Part shown: piece by piece, positions 1-7,558 of the stretch
Layout: each line of letters starts with the position of its first letter
Position numbering within the stretch: the stretch's first letter is position 1
Source of the DNA: Paracoccaceae bacterium
Lineage (GTDB): Bacteria; Pseudomonadota; Alphaproteobacteria; Rhodobacterales; Rhodobacteraceae
DNA: 52,880 bases
Direction: 5' to 3'
Assembly: GCA_023259435.1 (NCBI GenBank)
Contig: JALRHZ010000004.1
Span: 1 to 52,880 of the forward strand
The notes under the pieces: model-generated
What the model saw: the letters and a program-made list of their open reading frames with translations, nothing else
Databases searched by the model: none
Told to the model about the DNA's origin: nothing
Position numbers and translations under genes: made by a program

Positions 1-86
1 ACATGGGGCAGGCGCATGAATGTTGGGATACCGGCAAACCGGGGCAGTTCGAACCCCGAGACGGGTTGAAAAAACGGATCAGTCAT
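1..86 (-). CDS. speB: agmatinase family protein, N-terminal fragment
   Basis: Only the first 28 codons are in the window; the gene runs off the left edge. The start ATG (84-86) lies inside the end of the NlpC/P60 gene, and the two reading frames overlap by 8 bases (ATGACTGA). The peptide begins MTDPFFQPVSGFELPRF and continues AGIPTFMRLP, which matches the N-terminal segment of ureohydrolases annotated as agmatinase or guanidinobutyrase. Those enzymes are Mn-dependent cytosolic amidinohydrolases that release urea from agmatine or related guanidino compounds. The metal-binding motifs lie outside the window, so the substrate cannot be judged. The overlap implies translational coupling to the gene before it. 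Confidence 0.6.
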   Translation of the reverse strand, partial: MTDPFFQPVSGFELPRFAGIPTFMRLPH

Positions 87-828
87 AACGCACCTCTTTC
101 GGATTAAGGCTTGTACGCAGGATAGGCCTACCTTCTCCTTGAGTGGCGATACGGTCAAGCGCTTTCTCAATGGGCTCATAAACAACCGACATCGTGGCCG
201 CGGTCGCATGTAAAAGGGTTTCAGGATCAGATATCCAAGCCACATGGCCTGTCCAGAAAATTAACTGACCCCGTTGAAAAGGGGCTTGCATATCAAGAGG
301 GCGAAAGAAAGCTGCTTGGTCATGGCTGTCGGCAGGGCAGGGAATACCGCAAGCCCAACACGACAGTTGCACCAAGCCTGAGCAATCCACGCCATCGATA
401 GAATTTCCGCCCCAAAGATACGAGGATCCTACAAAGGTTTCTGCGAAGGCTACTGGATCCAGCGTTTTCTGATCTTTTAGGCGCAAGTGCGCCAAGTGGA
501 TCCATCCCAATTCGGTTTTCGCAAACCCGTCTTGTTCACTTTGCACATTACATTCGGATAAGAATGGCAAAGACTGTGTGATCTCTGCTTTGATCGACGG
601 CTGTGTATAACACTGCGTCATGCCTATGTTGACACAATGCGTTGCTGTTACACGTGGCCCTAGATCTGTCGACAAGACATAGCCGGAATATCCGTCTCTA
701 TCCTGTTTTATCCGTGAAAAAGCCCCATCTTGACCCAAGACAGTTACGTTCGCGCCATAAATCAATTGTCGTTGCCGCGCGCCGTAGGGTGCGTCGTACA
801 AAGGGATCAGGGGCTTTACGCATTGCAT
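79..828 (-). CDS. NlpC/P60 family cysteine hydrolase
   Basis: Predicted 249-residue NlpC/P60 peptidase. This family cleaves peptidoglycan stem peptides (gamma-D-Glu-diamino-acid bonds) or related amides. The N-terminal half looks like SH3b-type wall-binding domains (around residues 10-120). The catalytic domain follows, with Cys in WGGNSIDGVDCSGLVQ, His in GHVAWI and a later HATAATM segment that fits the third polar residue. The start at 828 is chosen because its ATG shares one base with the stop of the aminopeptidase gene upstream (TAATG), a typical coupled junction. A longer frame to 924 would run well into that gene. No signal peptide is obvious, so it may act in the cytosol on recycled muropeptides (inference). 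Confidence 0.85.
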   Translation of the reverse strand: MQCVKPLIPLYDAPYGARQRQLIYGANVTVLGQDGAFSRIKQDRDGYSGYVLSTDLGPRVTATHCVNIGMTQCYTQPSIKAEITQSLPFLSECNVQSEQDGFAKTELGWIHLAHLRLKDQKTLDPVAFAETFVGSSYLWGGNSIDGVDCSGLVQLSCWACGIPCPADSHDQAAFFRPLDMQAPFQRGQLIFWTGHVAWISDPETLLHATAATMSVVYEPIEKALDRIATQGEGRPILRTSLNPKEVRYD

Positions 829-2213
829 TAGGATTTCGCGAGATCGGCAATTACTTCGAGCAAAGAGCGGTACCCTTGTCCAAACCCACCTTTTGACCGG
901 CCCGCAGCCGCAGTTGGCGCCCAAGAGTAGATATCGAAATGCACGTAGGTCGGGGTTTCAGTCACAAAGCGACGCAGGAACAACGCAGCCGTGATCGACC
1001 CAGCAAATCCGCCAGACGGGGCATTGTCCAAATCCGCAATGTCCGGTTCAATCATGGTCTCATAAGGATCGTGGAAGGGCATACGCCATACGGGATCTTG
1101 GACGTGAGATGCGGCTGCACTTAGTGCAAGAGCCAGTGAATCGTCCGTCGCATAAAACGGCGCGATGTCCGGTCCGACCGCGACTCGTGCAGCGCCAGTT
1201 AGAGTGGCCATAGAAACAACAAGATCAGGTGCGTCTTCGCAGGCATAGGCCAACGCATCCGCCAAGACCAAGCGACCTTCGGCATCTGTGTTGTTGATCT
1301 CGACAGTTAGGCCTTTGCGAGAGGTCAAAACATCGCCAGGTCTGAACGAATTACCAGAAACAGAATTTTGCGCAGCTGGCACCAGTAGACGCAGTTGCAC
1401 AGGCAAATTCAGCGCCATAATCGCATGTGCCAGACCAATTGTATTGGCGGCCCCGCCCATATCTTTTTTCATCAACCCCATGCTGCCACCTGGTTTTAGG
1501 TTTAGGCCGCCTGTGTCGAAACAGATGCCCTTACCAACCAATGTCACCTTGGGGCCTGTATCGCCCCAACGCAGATCCAAAAGGCGCGGTGCGGTATCAG
1601 AGGCACGGCCAACTGCGTGGATCATCGGAAAATTCTGTTCAAGCAAGGCCTCGCCACGGACGACATCAAAACTTGCACCGAATTCTTGGGCAAGGGTTTG
1701 CACTGTGGCCTCAAGCTCGATCGGGGACATATCCGCGGTCGGTGTATTTACCAAGTCGCGGATCATCTTTTCTGATGTGGCCAGCACCTCAACCTTATCC
1801 GCGTCAACACCATCTGGCACGCAAACCGAGACCGGTTTAGAAGGCTTGGATTTGTACATGTCAAAGGAATAGCCCAGCATAAGACAGCCCAACATTTCGG
1901 CCTCCATGGCCTCGAGTGGGATGTCATTGGCAAAGGAATATGTGCCTTTTGGAAGTTTTGAAAGAGCCGCGGCAAGATGAAAACGCGACCGCCGCCGCGT
2001 CACCTCTGTTCCAAGTCCAATGACGGCGCCAACATTTTTTCCGGTTTCATCGGGAAAACAGGCAGCTTGGCCCAAATTCCCGTTAAACTCTTGTGCCGCA
2101 ATCCATCTCTGCGCCATTGGCGACAGCGACGATAAAATTGCATCAAGTGTTTCTGGTGTGGCGCAAAAAAGGTCTAAAGCAGTGTCGCGTTGGTCCGCAA
2201 ATTTATAGGTCAT
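828..2213 (-). CDS. leucyl aminopeptidase family protein (M17)
   Basis: 461-residue cytosolic M17 metallo-aminopeptidase, which removes N-terminal residues from peptides using two divalent metals. The signature NTDAEGRLVLADAL is intact. The upstream metal-binding segment is also present (GKGICFDTGGLNLKPG followed by MKKDMGGAA), supplying the Lys and Asp ligands. The N-terminal domain is short and divergent, as in the PepB/alphaproteobacterial branch. The start at 2213 (MTYKFADQRD) has a GAGAG ribosome-binding site. A frame extending to 2273 adds 20 residues that do not look like the family. It forms an operon with the small upstream gene, the NlpC/P60 gene and the agmatinase. Confidence 0.92.
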   Translation of the reverse strand: MTYKFADQRDTALDLFCATPETLDAILSSLSPMAQRWIAAQEFNGNLGQAACFPDETGKNVGAVIGLGTEVTRRRSRFHLAAALSKLPKGTYSFANDIPLEAMEAEMLGCLMLGYSFDMYKSKPSKPVSVCVPDGVDADKVEVLATSEKMIRDLVNTPTADMSPIELEATVQTLAQEFGASFDVVRGEALLEQNFPMIHAVGRASDTAPRLLDLRWGDTGPKVTLVGKGICFDTGGLNLKPGGSMGLMKKDMGGAANTIGLAHAIMALNLPVQLRLLVPAAQNSVSGNSFRPGDVLTSRKGLTVEINNTDAEGRLVLADALAYACEDAPDLVVSMATLTGAARVAVGPDIAPFYATDDSLALALSAAASHVQDPVWRMPFHDPYETMIEPDIADLDNAPSGGFAGSITAALFLRRFVTETPTYVHFDIYSWAPTAAAGRSKGGFGQGYRSLLEVIADLAKS

Positions 2214-2276
2214 AGGGCTCTCGGAGATGAATACTGTATCTCTGACGCTATCGTTTGCTCTGTGTGGGTGCAAGGG

Positions 2277-2654
2277 CTATGCGTCGAGCGGCACGTCCCA
2301 CACAGCCATTAACGATCCTTCGCTAACCCGAATGATGCGCTGTACAATCGCAGAAAGCGCAACCCTATCATTTCTCATGATGGCATGTTCTGCGTCTGTG
2401 GCAACTTGGGATAATTGATTAAAGCCAGACCGCAAAGACAAGGCACGAATACGTGACAAGGATTTGCACATGCCATCAAGATTTTGCAGCGAAAACTGTG
2501 TTTCTAGCCGTGAAATAGTCTGTGCGATTGCTTCGACCGTATCAAAGAACAATTCTTCGGATTGATCTGATCCATCATCGGACAACAGAGTTGAAAGTTG
2601 TTGTCTATCGATCGTAATTTTCTCTCGGATTGCGTTATATTTTAGGATTTGCAT
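2277..2654 (-). CDS. small hypothetical protein upstream of the aminopeptidase
   Basis: 125-residue soluble protein, not recognised. It is mostly helical with repeated polar and hydrophobic spacing and no membrane segment or signal peptide. The start at 2654 (MQILKYNAIREKI) is preferred over 2699 because the extra 15 residues are low quality and run into the carbonic anhydrase promoter region. It is the first gene of the minus-strand run leading to the M17 peptidase, about 60 bases upstream of it, so it may be co-transcribed. It is divergent from the carbonic anhydrase gene. The helical pattern, including RIRALSLRSGFNQLSQVATDAEHAI, vaguely recalls a histidine-phosphotransfer helix bundle. I cannot confirm that and assign no function. 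Confidence 0.7.
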   Translation of the reverse strand: MQILKYNAIREKITIDRQQLSTLLSDDGSDQSEELFFDTVEAIAQTISRLETQFSLQNLDGMCKSLSRIRALSLRSGFNQLSQVATDAEHAIMRNDRVALSAIVQRIIRVSEGSLMAVWDVPLDA

Positions 2655-2800
2655 GCGTCTACTCCCCCATTCCTTGGAACCGCAGACCTGTTTTCCCAAA
2701 AAGATCTTCCTAAATGTTTGAACAGAAAAAAAATAATGCCTCGAAATCTATTTGAATTTGCCTTAAACAAAGTGGGCAATATATTAAAAGGTCTGCGAAA

Positions 2801-3448
2801 ATGAAATTTGCCAAACTCCTTCCCGCCTATTTTAAGAAACGCTACGAGGGATGGTTTGCGACAGTCTTTGCTGAAAATAAAGCTTGGTACCATCGCCTTG
2901 CTACCGAAGGACAGCGGCCGCGTGCGATGGTTATTTCGTGTTGTGATAGCCGTGTCCATGTCACTTCCATTTTTGGGGCCGATCAAGGCGAGTTTTTCAT
3001 TCACAGAAATATTGCAAACCTTGTGCCACCCTATTCGCCTGATGGATCGCAACATGGCACCAGCGCAGCGGTCGAATATGCCGTAACAGCGTTGCAAGTG
3101 TCCCATATCATTGTTTTGGGTCATTCAAGCTGTGGTGGTGTTCAGGGATGTTTAGATATGTGTTCGGGAAATGCACCGGCGCTTGAAGAAGAAAGCAGTT
3201 TTGTTGGACGCTGGATGGATATTTTGCGCCCTGGGTACGAAAAGATCAAAGATGTGCCGGCTCCAGACCAATCTCGTGCCCTAGAAAAGCAGGCTGTGGT
3301 TGTATCGCTTGAAAACCTAATGACATTTCCGTTTGTCGAGAGCGCTGTAAAAGACGGCGTTCTTTCACTGCATGGTTTGTGGACGAATATTGGAACTGGT
3401 AGTTTAGAAAACTATGATCCCGCTCAGGATGCTTTTGTTTCCGTATAG
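2801..3448 (+). CDS. beta-class carbonic anhydrase
   Basis: 215-residue beta-carbonic anhydrase, which interconverts CO2 and bicarbonate in the cytosol. The Zn site is visible as Cys plus the Asp-Arg dyad in CCDSRV (residues about 46-51), then His and Cys in GHSSCGGVQG (about 106-115). Length is normal for the bacterial family. The ATG at 2801 follows an AAGG ribosome-binding site (AAAAGGTCTGCGAAA). The gene is divergent from the small hypothetical/peptidase operon and stands alone. Bicarbonate supply for anaplerotic carboxylations is the usual role. Nothing in the window ties it to CO2 fixation. Confidence 0.95.
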   Translation: MKFAKLLPAYFKKRYEGWFATVFAENKAWYHRLATEGQRPRAMVISCCDSRVHVTSIFGADQGEFFIHRNIANLVPPYSPDGSQHGTSAAVEYAVTALQVSHIIVLGHSSCGGVQGCLDMCSGNAPALEEESSFVGRWMDILRPGYEKIKDVPAPDQSRALEKQAVVVSLENLMTFPFVESAVKDGVLSLHGLWTNIGTGSLENYDPAQDAFVSV

Positions 3449-3484
3449 TCGGATTTTCGATAGTTTAGTAGAGCTGTGATCGAA

Positions 3485-3523
3485 GGCCCAGTAAAGCAAA
3501 CGTGTGCGTTTGTGTGATGGGCC
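3485..3523. terminator. nested stem-loop between convergent genes
   Basis: Arms GGCCCA (3485-3490) and TGGGCC (3518-3523) enclose a second hairpin CAAACG/CGTTTG (3497-3502 and 3507-3512) with a TGTG loop. It lies 36 bases after the carbonic anhydrase stop and before the end of the convergent small gene. There is no clear U-tract on either strand, so terminator function is inferred from position only. Confidence 0.35.
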
Positions 3524-3584
3524 AGAATTCTATTCATTCGCGCCTTTAGAATCATCTGCCCAGCCAAGCCATACGCTGTTTTTT

Positions 3585-3806
3585 TCATTCGCCTGCTTCC
3601 ATGCGCATGTTTTGGTTTGCGTGGGATTTTGGTATGATCCCATATAATTTGTATTTCGAAAGCGTTGATGTTGCCTTGTGTAGCTCATAGGCAAATACAC
3701 GTTCCAATTCTGCACGCGTGACAGGCGCCATAACCGTCTGTGTTTCAGATTGTTGTGTTTTGCGTTTCTGTATGAGACGGTCGATGGCTTTTGAAAAAGG
3801 TCGCAT
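3585..3806 (-). CDS. small hypothetical protein, 73 residues
   Basis: Short basic protein beginning MRPFSKAIDRLIQKRKTQQ, not recognised. The start at 3806 is supported by a good ribosome-binding site just upstream on the minus strand (TTAAAGGAAAGCC). The open frame continues upstream to 3977, but that part is Pro/Gly/Ser-rich and has no initiation signal. The mature sequence is amphipathic with many Lys and Arg residues, then a segment with AELERVFAYELHKAT. There is no signal peptide or membrane helix. It lies downstream of asd on the same strand, separated by a strong hairpin (4004-4031), so it is probably transcribed on its own. It could be spurious. Confidence 0.5.
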   Translation of the reverse strand: MRPFSKAIDRLIQKRKTQQSETQTVMAPVTRAELERVFAYELHKATSTLSKYKLYGIIPKSHANQNMRMEAGE

Positions 3807-4003
3807 TTGGCTTTCCTTTAACTTGTCGGACCGGCCTAGCACCCAAGGTAAGGGATGCGGTGTCAGAGGTGCCAGGCCAATCCAACCTTTCGCGCTGTGC
3901 GCGGCTGAGGGTGTGTGCCCTCCTGCATTCGTTAAACTAGTTCTAGCAAATAGTTTTCTCGGACACACGCACCACAACGTATCGAGACGAGCTGCAAAAG
4001 TTT

Positions 4004-4031
4004 TGCAGAATATCCCAAAGGATATTCTGCA
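4004..4031 (-). terminator. strong 12-bp hairpin after asd
   Basis: TGCAGAATATCC (4004-4015) and GGATATTCTGCA (4020-4031) form a perfect 12-bp stem with a CAAA loop, 24 bases past the asd stop. Its U-tract is weak (AAACTTTTG on the minus strand). A second near-perfect palindrome, CTGCAAAAGTTTTGCAG (3992-4008), overlaps its far arm. Confidence 0.5.
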
Positions 4032-4055
4032 GAGCTATGTAGCGTTAGGTAAGTG

Positions 4056-5078
4056 TTATCCCTTTTGCAGGCATCTTTGGCCTAGAACCTCTGCGATCTG
4101 TACCGCATTCAACGCAGCCCCTTTGCGCAGGTTGTCTGAGACGCACCACAGGTTCAAACCGTTTTCTACTGTCCCGTCCTGGCGAATGCGGCTGATAAAG
4201 GTGGCAAAGTCGCCCACGCATTCGATCGGCGTGACATAGCCGCCGTCTTCGCGTTTATCGATGACCATTATACCGGGCGCTTCACGCAGGATATCGCGGG
4301 CCTCATCTTCGTCCAAGAAATCCTCAAATTCTATGTTGATCGCCTCAGAGTGACCAACGAAGACTGGAACCCGAACACAAGTCGCGGTGACCTTAATCTT
4401 TGGATCCATGATCTTTTTGGTTTCAGCCACCATTTTCCACTCTTCTTTGGTGGTGCCGTCTTCCATAAAGCTGTCGATATGAGGGATGACATTAAACGCA
4501 ATTTGTTTGGGGAATTTGGACGCAGGCACTTCATTCACAGGATTGTAGATGGATTTTGTTTGATCCCACAGCTCATCCATGCCCTCTTTGCCAGCGCCTG
4601 AGACAGATTGATACGTGCTCACGACAACGCGTTTGATCCGTGCTCTATCGTGCAATGGCTTAAGTGCCACGACCATCTGCGCCGTGGAACAATTCGGATT
4701 TGCGATGATGTTTTTCTTTGCGTATCCTGTGACCGCATCGGCATTTACCTCTGGTACAATCAACGGCACGTCAGGGTCATAGCGATACAAAGAACTGTTA
4801 TCGATCACAACACAGCCTGCGGCAGCAGCTTTTGGCGCATAGGTTTTCGTTGCATCTGATCCAATTGCAAACAACGCAATGTCCCAACCTTTGAAATCAA
4901 ACGTATCCAGATCCTTGGTGACAAGCGTCTTTTCTCCAAAGCTGACCTCAGATCCCAAGGATCGACGGCTTGCTAGCGCTGCAATCTCAGCGATTGGAAA
5001 TTCCCGCTCAGCCAAGATATTAAGCATTTCACGTCCAACATTACCGGTCGCACCGACAACAACAACATTATATCCCAT
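4056..5078 (-). CDS. asd: aspartate-semialdehyde dehydrogenase
   Basis: 340-residue cytosolic enzyme that reduces L-aspartyl-4-phosphate to aspartate semialdehyde with NADPH. This is the branch point to lysine/diaminopimelate, threonine and methionine. The N-terminal nucleotide-binding motif GATGNVGREML (about residues 9-19) and the catalytic Cys in ANPNCSTAQM (about 128-137) are intact. Length matches the family, and the ATG at 5078 follows AAAAGGAGACAGTT. The upstream neighbour on the same strand (NDUFA9-like gene) is separated by a rho-independent terminator at 5104-5131, so asd probably has its own promoter in the short gap after it. Confidence 0.96.
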   Translation of the reverse strand: MGYNVVVVGATGNVGREMLNILAEREFPIAEIAALASRRSLGSEVSFGEKTLVTKDLDTFDFKGWDIALFAIGSDATKTYAPKAAAAGCVVIDNSSLYRYDPDVPLIVPEVNADAVTGYAKKNIIANPNCSTAQMVVALKPLHDRARIKRVVVSTYQSVSGAGKEGMDELWDQTKSIYNPVNEVPASKFPKQIAFNVIPHIDSFMEDGTTKEEWKMVAETKKIMDPKIKVTATCVRVPVFVGHSEAINIEFEDFLDEDEARDILREAPGIMVIDKREDGGYVTPIECVGDFATFISRIRQDGTVENGLNLWCVSDNLRKGAALNAVQIAEVLGQRCLQKG

Positions 5079-5103
5079 AACTGTCTCCTTTTAGACTGGG
5101 CAT

Positions 5104-5131
5104 AAAAAAACGGCGTAGAAGCCTACGCCGT
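5104..5131 (-). terminator. rho-independent terminator after the NDUFA9-like gene
   Basis: On the minus strand a 9-bp stem (ACGGCGTAG with CTACGCCGT, 5110-5131) with a 4-base loop is followed by seven T residues (5104-5110). It lies 24 bases past the stop of the NDUFA9-like gene and just upstream of asd. Confidence 0.85.
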
Positions 5132-5154
5132 CTGTGCGTAGATTGAAATTCCGA

Positions 5155-6144
5155 CTACGTATCCGTGCGGAGGTTTTTTGCAGAGTTCTTGATCGCTGCA
5201 TACTGACCCGACGGGCGATAGCACCACATATATGAGGGCAAGACCGCTTCGAGCGACTTAGGTGTGATACCCAAATCTGCAAAGCCTTTGGCATCTGTTG
5301 ATACCACATTATCGTTACGCAGGTTGCGCACCTGATCGCGTGTCAAAATCGGGTTGCTAAACAGACCAAAGGTGAGTGTTTTCATAAGATCCAAACCAAA
5401 CGCCATCAGTCCCGCCGCAAAAAACGGAACATTCACAATCATCCGGCGGCGTTGGATAACCGAAAGCATGGTTTGCATATGTTCTTTGAATGTTGCCGCT
5501 GTAGGGCCGCCCAATTCATATACACCAGCTTCAGCATTCCCCAAAATTGCTTGTTCCGCAGCGACAGCAACATCCTCGACATAAACTGGCTGGAACTTTG
5601 TATTGGCACCGACCAAAGGCAAGATCGGTGACTTTGCCGCCATGGATCCAAAGCGGTTAAAGAATTCATCCTCTGTCCCAAAAATCACAGAAGGACGCAA
5701 AATTGTTGCGCTTGGGAAATGCGCGAAAACGGCGGCTTCTCCTTCGGCTTTGGTTCGGGCGTATTCGCTTGGCGATGCGGCATCGGCTCCAATGGCCGAG
5801 ATATGGACAAGGCGTTCAACGCCTGCCTCTGCCGCAAGACGCGCAACGCGTGCTGCACCTTCTGCTTGAACATCATCAAATTTATTTTTGCCACTTTCTG
5901 CCAGTATTCCAACGCAATTCACTACTACATCAGCACCAGCAAAAGCCGCCGCAACAGAGGCGTCATCGCGGATATTGCAACCAACTGGTTCGACCTGTCC
6001 TACAGCACCATATGGCCGCACAAAGAGTGCTTCGTTCGGTCGACGAACCGCCACGCGGACACGCCAGCCCTGTTTGGCCATCCGGCGCGCGATGTAGCGA
6101 CCGACAAAACCTGAACCGCCGATAAGAGTGACGAGCTTGGACAT
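5155..6144 (-). CDS. complex I NDUFA9-like NAD(P)-binding epimerase-family protein
   Basis: 329-residue atypical short-chain dehydrogenase/epimerase-family protein. The Rossmann motif IGGSGFVGRYIARRM (residues 8-22) is at the N-terminus, and GGPTAATFKEHMQTM lies near residue 210. The overall pattern matches the complex I NDUFA9 subunit family found in alphaproteobacteria and mitochondria. NDUFA9 binds NADPH and helps stabilise or assemble NADH:ubiquinone oxidoreductase. The bacterial homologue is presumed to play a similar membrane-peripheral role, but no nuo genes are in the window. The ATG at 6144 has the ribosome-binding site ACGGAGAATAGTT. It ends before a clear terminator at 5104-5131. 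A ubiquinone-biosynthesis or general epimerase role is the alternative. Confidence 0.85.
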   Translation of the reverse strand: MSKLVTLIGGSGFVGRYIARRMAKQGWRVRVAVRRPNEALFVRPYGAVGQVEPVGCNIRDDASVAAAFAGADVVVNCVGILAESGKNKFDDVQAEGAARVARLAAEAGVERLVHISAIGADAASPSEYARTKAEGEAAVFAHFPSATILRPSVIFGTEDEFFNRFGSMAAKSPILPLVGANTKFQPVYVEDVAVAAEQAILGNAEAGVYELGGPTAATFKEHMQTMLSVIQRRRMIVNVPFFAAGLMAFGLDLMKTLTFGLFSNPILTRDQVRNLRNDNVVSTDAKGFADLGITPKSLEAVLPSYMWCYRPSGQYAAIKNSAKNLRTDT

Positions 6145-6225
6145 AACTATTCTCCGTTCCTAGGATGCGCTCTAATTACCTGTCTCAGAGCTGCGCTGCA
6201 AGGGCTTTGAACAAGCGTTCATAGC

Positions 6226-6253
6226 AAAAGGCCCACCACTAAGGGCGGGCCTT
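6226..6253 (-). terminator. terminator after the CbiM-like gene
   Basis: On the minus strand AAGGCCCGCC (6253-6244) pairs with GGTGGGCCTT (6237-6228), including one G-U pair, around a 6-base loop and runs into TTTTGC. It lies 24 bases past the stop of the CbiM-like permease. Confidence 0.7.
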
Positions 6254-6276
6254 CTTAGAATCGTGTTCAGCTTTGA

Positions 6277-6954
6277 TTACGCAGCGCGTGTTAGACGCGC
6301 CGTAAAGAGTGGTGACGCGGATACACCATTCAACCGTTTTGCAGCCGCCAAAACAGCCAAATCCGCAACAGGTTCAACAATGATCACCAACATATAGGCT
6401 GACCCAAACGCCAGTACGCTTGCCAATGTTTCTGCACCAAAGCCCTGACCGTAAACGGCCCAGAACGCAACCCAAGCGACAACGCCACCTTGATACGCTG
6501 TCGAAAGCTTCAAAGCTTGAGCGTATGTCAAATCAACATAGGCTGTATTGGGTGCAATGATCCGTTTTGCCAAAGCGGAAACCGCAAACAACGGCACCAG
6601 CAACGTGGTTGTGTTCATAAAGTACTGAGGCAAATCAAGGGGCGCAAACAGTACGCCTTGGAACAGCAGACCGGCCGCAAGACCAAGAGCCGCAGGCGCT
6701 GCGCCAAACAATAAGAACAAAGTTGAACCGAGGATAAAGTGAACCTCAGACACGCCAACCGCAAATTTTGGGAAAACCGTGAAAAACACGAATGTCAAAA
6801 CAGTCGCGATTACCGCGCGCGCAACAAAAGCAGCACCAGAAGAAGTGCGCAATGTCTCAAGAGCAAGTTTCGCTGTGTAGCCTGCAGCGCCCGCCGCTGT
6901 GCCATAGCTTAATAGTAGTTTGGCGCCGTTTACGACACCAGGTTCGATATGCAT
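6277..6954 (-). CDS. CbiM-like energy-coupling-factor permease (cobalt-type)
   Basis: 225-residue polytopic membrane protein with about six or seven hydrophobic segments. It starts MHIEPGVVNGAKLL; a His at position 2 is the known N-terminal metal ligand of CbiM/NikM substrate-specific components, which capture Co2+ or Ni2+ for ECF transporters. The start at 6954 has a strong AAGGAGA site, while a longer frame to 7002 lacks one and intrudes on the riboswitch. A cobalamin riboswitch lies immediately upstream, so expression should fall when B12 is plentiful, which fits cobalt uptake for corrinoid synthesis. No CbiN, CbiQ or CbiO is adjacent, so it must act alone or borrow partners encoded elsewhere. 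Confidence 0.85.
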   Translation of the reverse strand: MHIEPGVVNGAKLLLSYGTAAGAAGYTAKLALETLRTSSGAAFVARAVIATVLTFVFFTVFPKFAVGVSEVHFILGSTLFLLFGAAPAALGLAAGLLFQGVLFAPLDLPQYFMNTTTLLVPLFAVSALAKRIIAPNTAYVDLTYAQALKLSTAYQGGVVAWVAFWAVYGQGFGAETLASVLAFGSAYMLVIIVEPVADLAVLAAAKRLNGVSASPLFTARLTRAA

Positions 6955-7002
6955 TTTTAGTCTCCTTGTTATCCGCCGACCCCGACGGAGCGTGATGATC
7001 AA

Positions 7003-7165
7003 GGCAGGTCTCCTGGCTCACGGGTCGATGCTATAGGCCGCCTTCCCAGTTTCCCAGTGGCTGAATGGCCCATTGCTCTCCGCTCACAGTCGCGGGGGCG
7101 GCTCTGGCATTGGATGTCTCCGCACCAGATTCCCTAGAGAAACACTTGCTTTGCAACACCTGTTT
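7003..7165 (-). promoter_or_regulatory. cobalamin riboswitch
   Basis: Read on the minus strand the element holds the conserved blocks in order: AGGGAATCTGGTG, GCCGCCCCCGCGACTG (B12-box region), AGCCACTGGG, GGGAAGGCGG, and the 3' block GAGCCAGGAGACCTGCC at about 7003-7021. The CbiM-like start codon lies about 50 bases downstream. The 5' boundary is approximate. Confidence 0.95.
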
Positions 7166-7558
7166 CGCCTTCATACAAGACAACCATTGCACGACGTGTA
7201 AATCAAGAAAAGCAAATATTCGGCGCGGCCTGATGTTTCTGCGACGTCTTGTCAAAAAATTCCGATCAAATTGCGCGCATCATACCTGTCATTTTTTGTC
7301 CAAAAATATCTCCGCCGGAGGCATACTGCGTCTCAAAACGCGCGGTTTTCGATAATAGCACACAACGAAAACAACCTGTGCCGCAACACGTCCCAGCTTT
7401 TTTAGTCCATTTTCCTGATCAATCGTCAAATTTTTCTGAGCCTTTAAACAGCCTTGGTGCGATCTGTTTGTTTTACAATCTATTTATAAAACCTCCACAA
7501 AACATTCACACAGTCAGCCTAGGCAGGGCGCGCACACTGACCCGCAATGGAGACTACC
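7166..7558. other. intergenic region between riboswitch and secreted-protein gene
   Basis: About 390 bases with no convincing gene. It must hold two divergent promoters: one for the B12-controlled leader and one for the secreted-protein gene. A TATTTATAAAA stretch near 7479-7489 could be a -10 region for the latter. A repeat-like block (7290-7319) is listed separately. I see no clear Pho box. Confidence 0.5.
7290..7319. repeat. intergenic repeat, copy 1 (AAAAATATCT plus GC palindrome)
   Basis: CATTTTTTGTCCAAAAATAT runs into CT (22 bases, 7290-7311) and the palindrome CTCCGCCGGAG (7309-7319). The same 22 bases with one change recur at 51507-51528, also intergenic and followed by a GC-rich hairpin. 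Confidence 0.5.

Noticed and set aside
1-105. Plus-strand frame MGQAHECWDTG... at the left edge
   Set aside because: The opposite strand reads as the agmatinase N-terminus with a clean overlap to the upstream gene, so this frame is a shadow.
7031-7355. Short frames over the cobalamin riboswitch on both strands
   Set aside because: The region is fully explained by the conserved riboswitch blocks.
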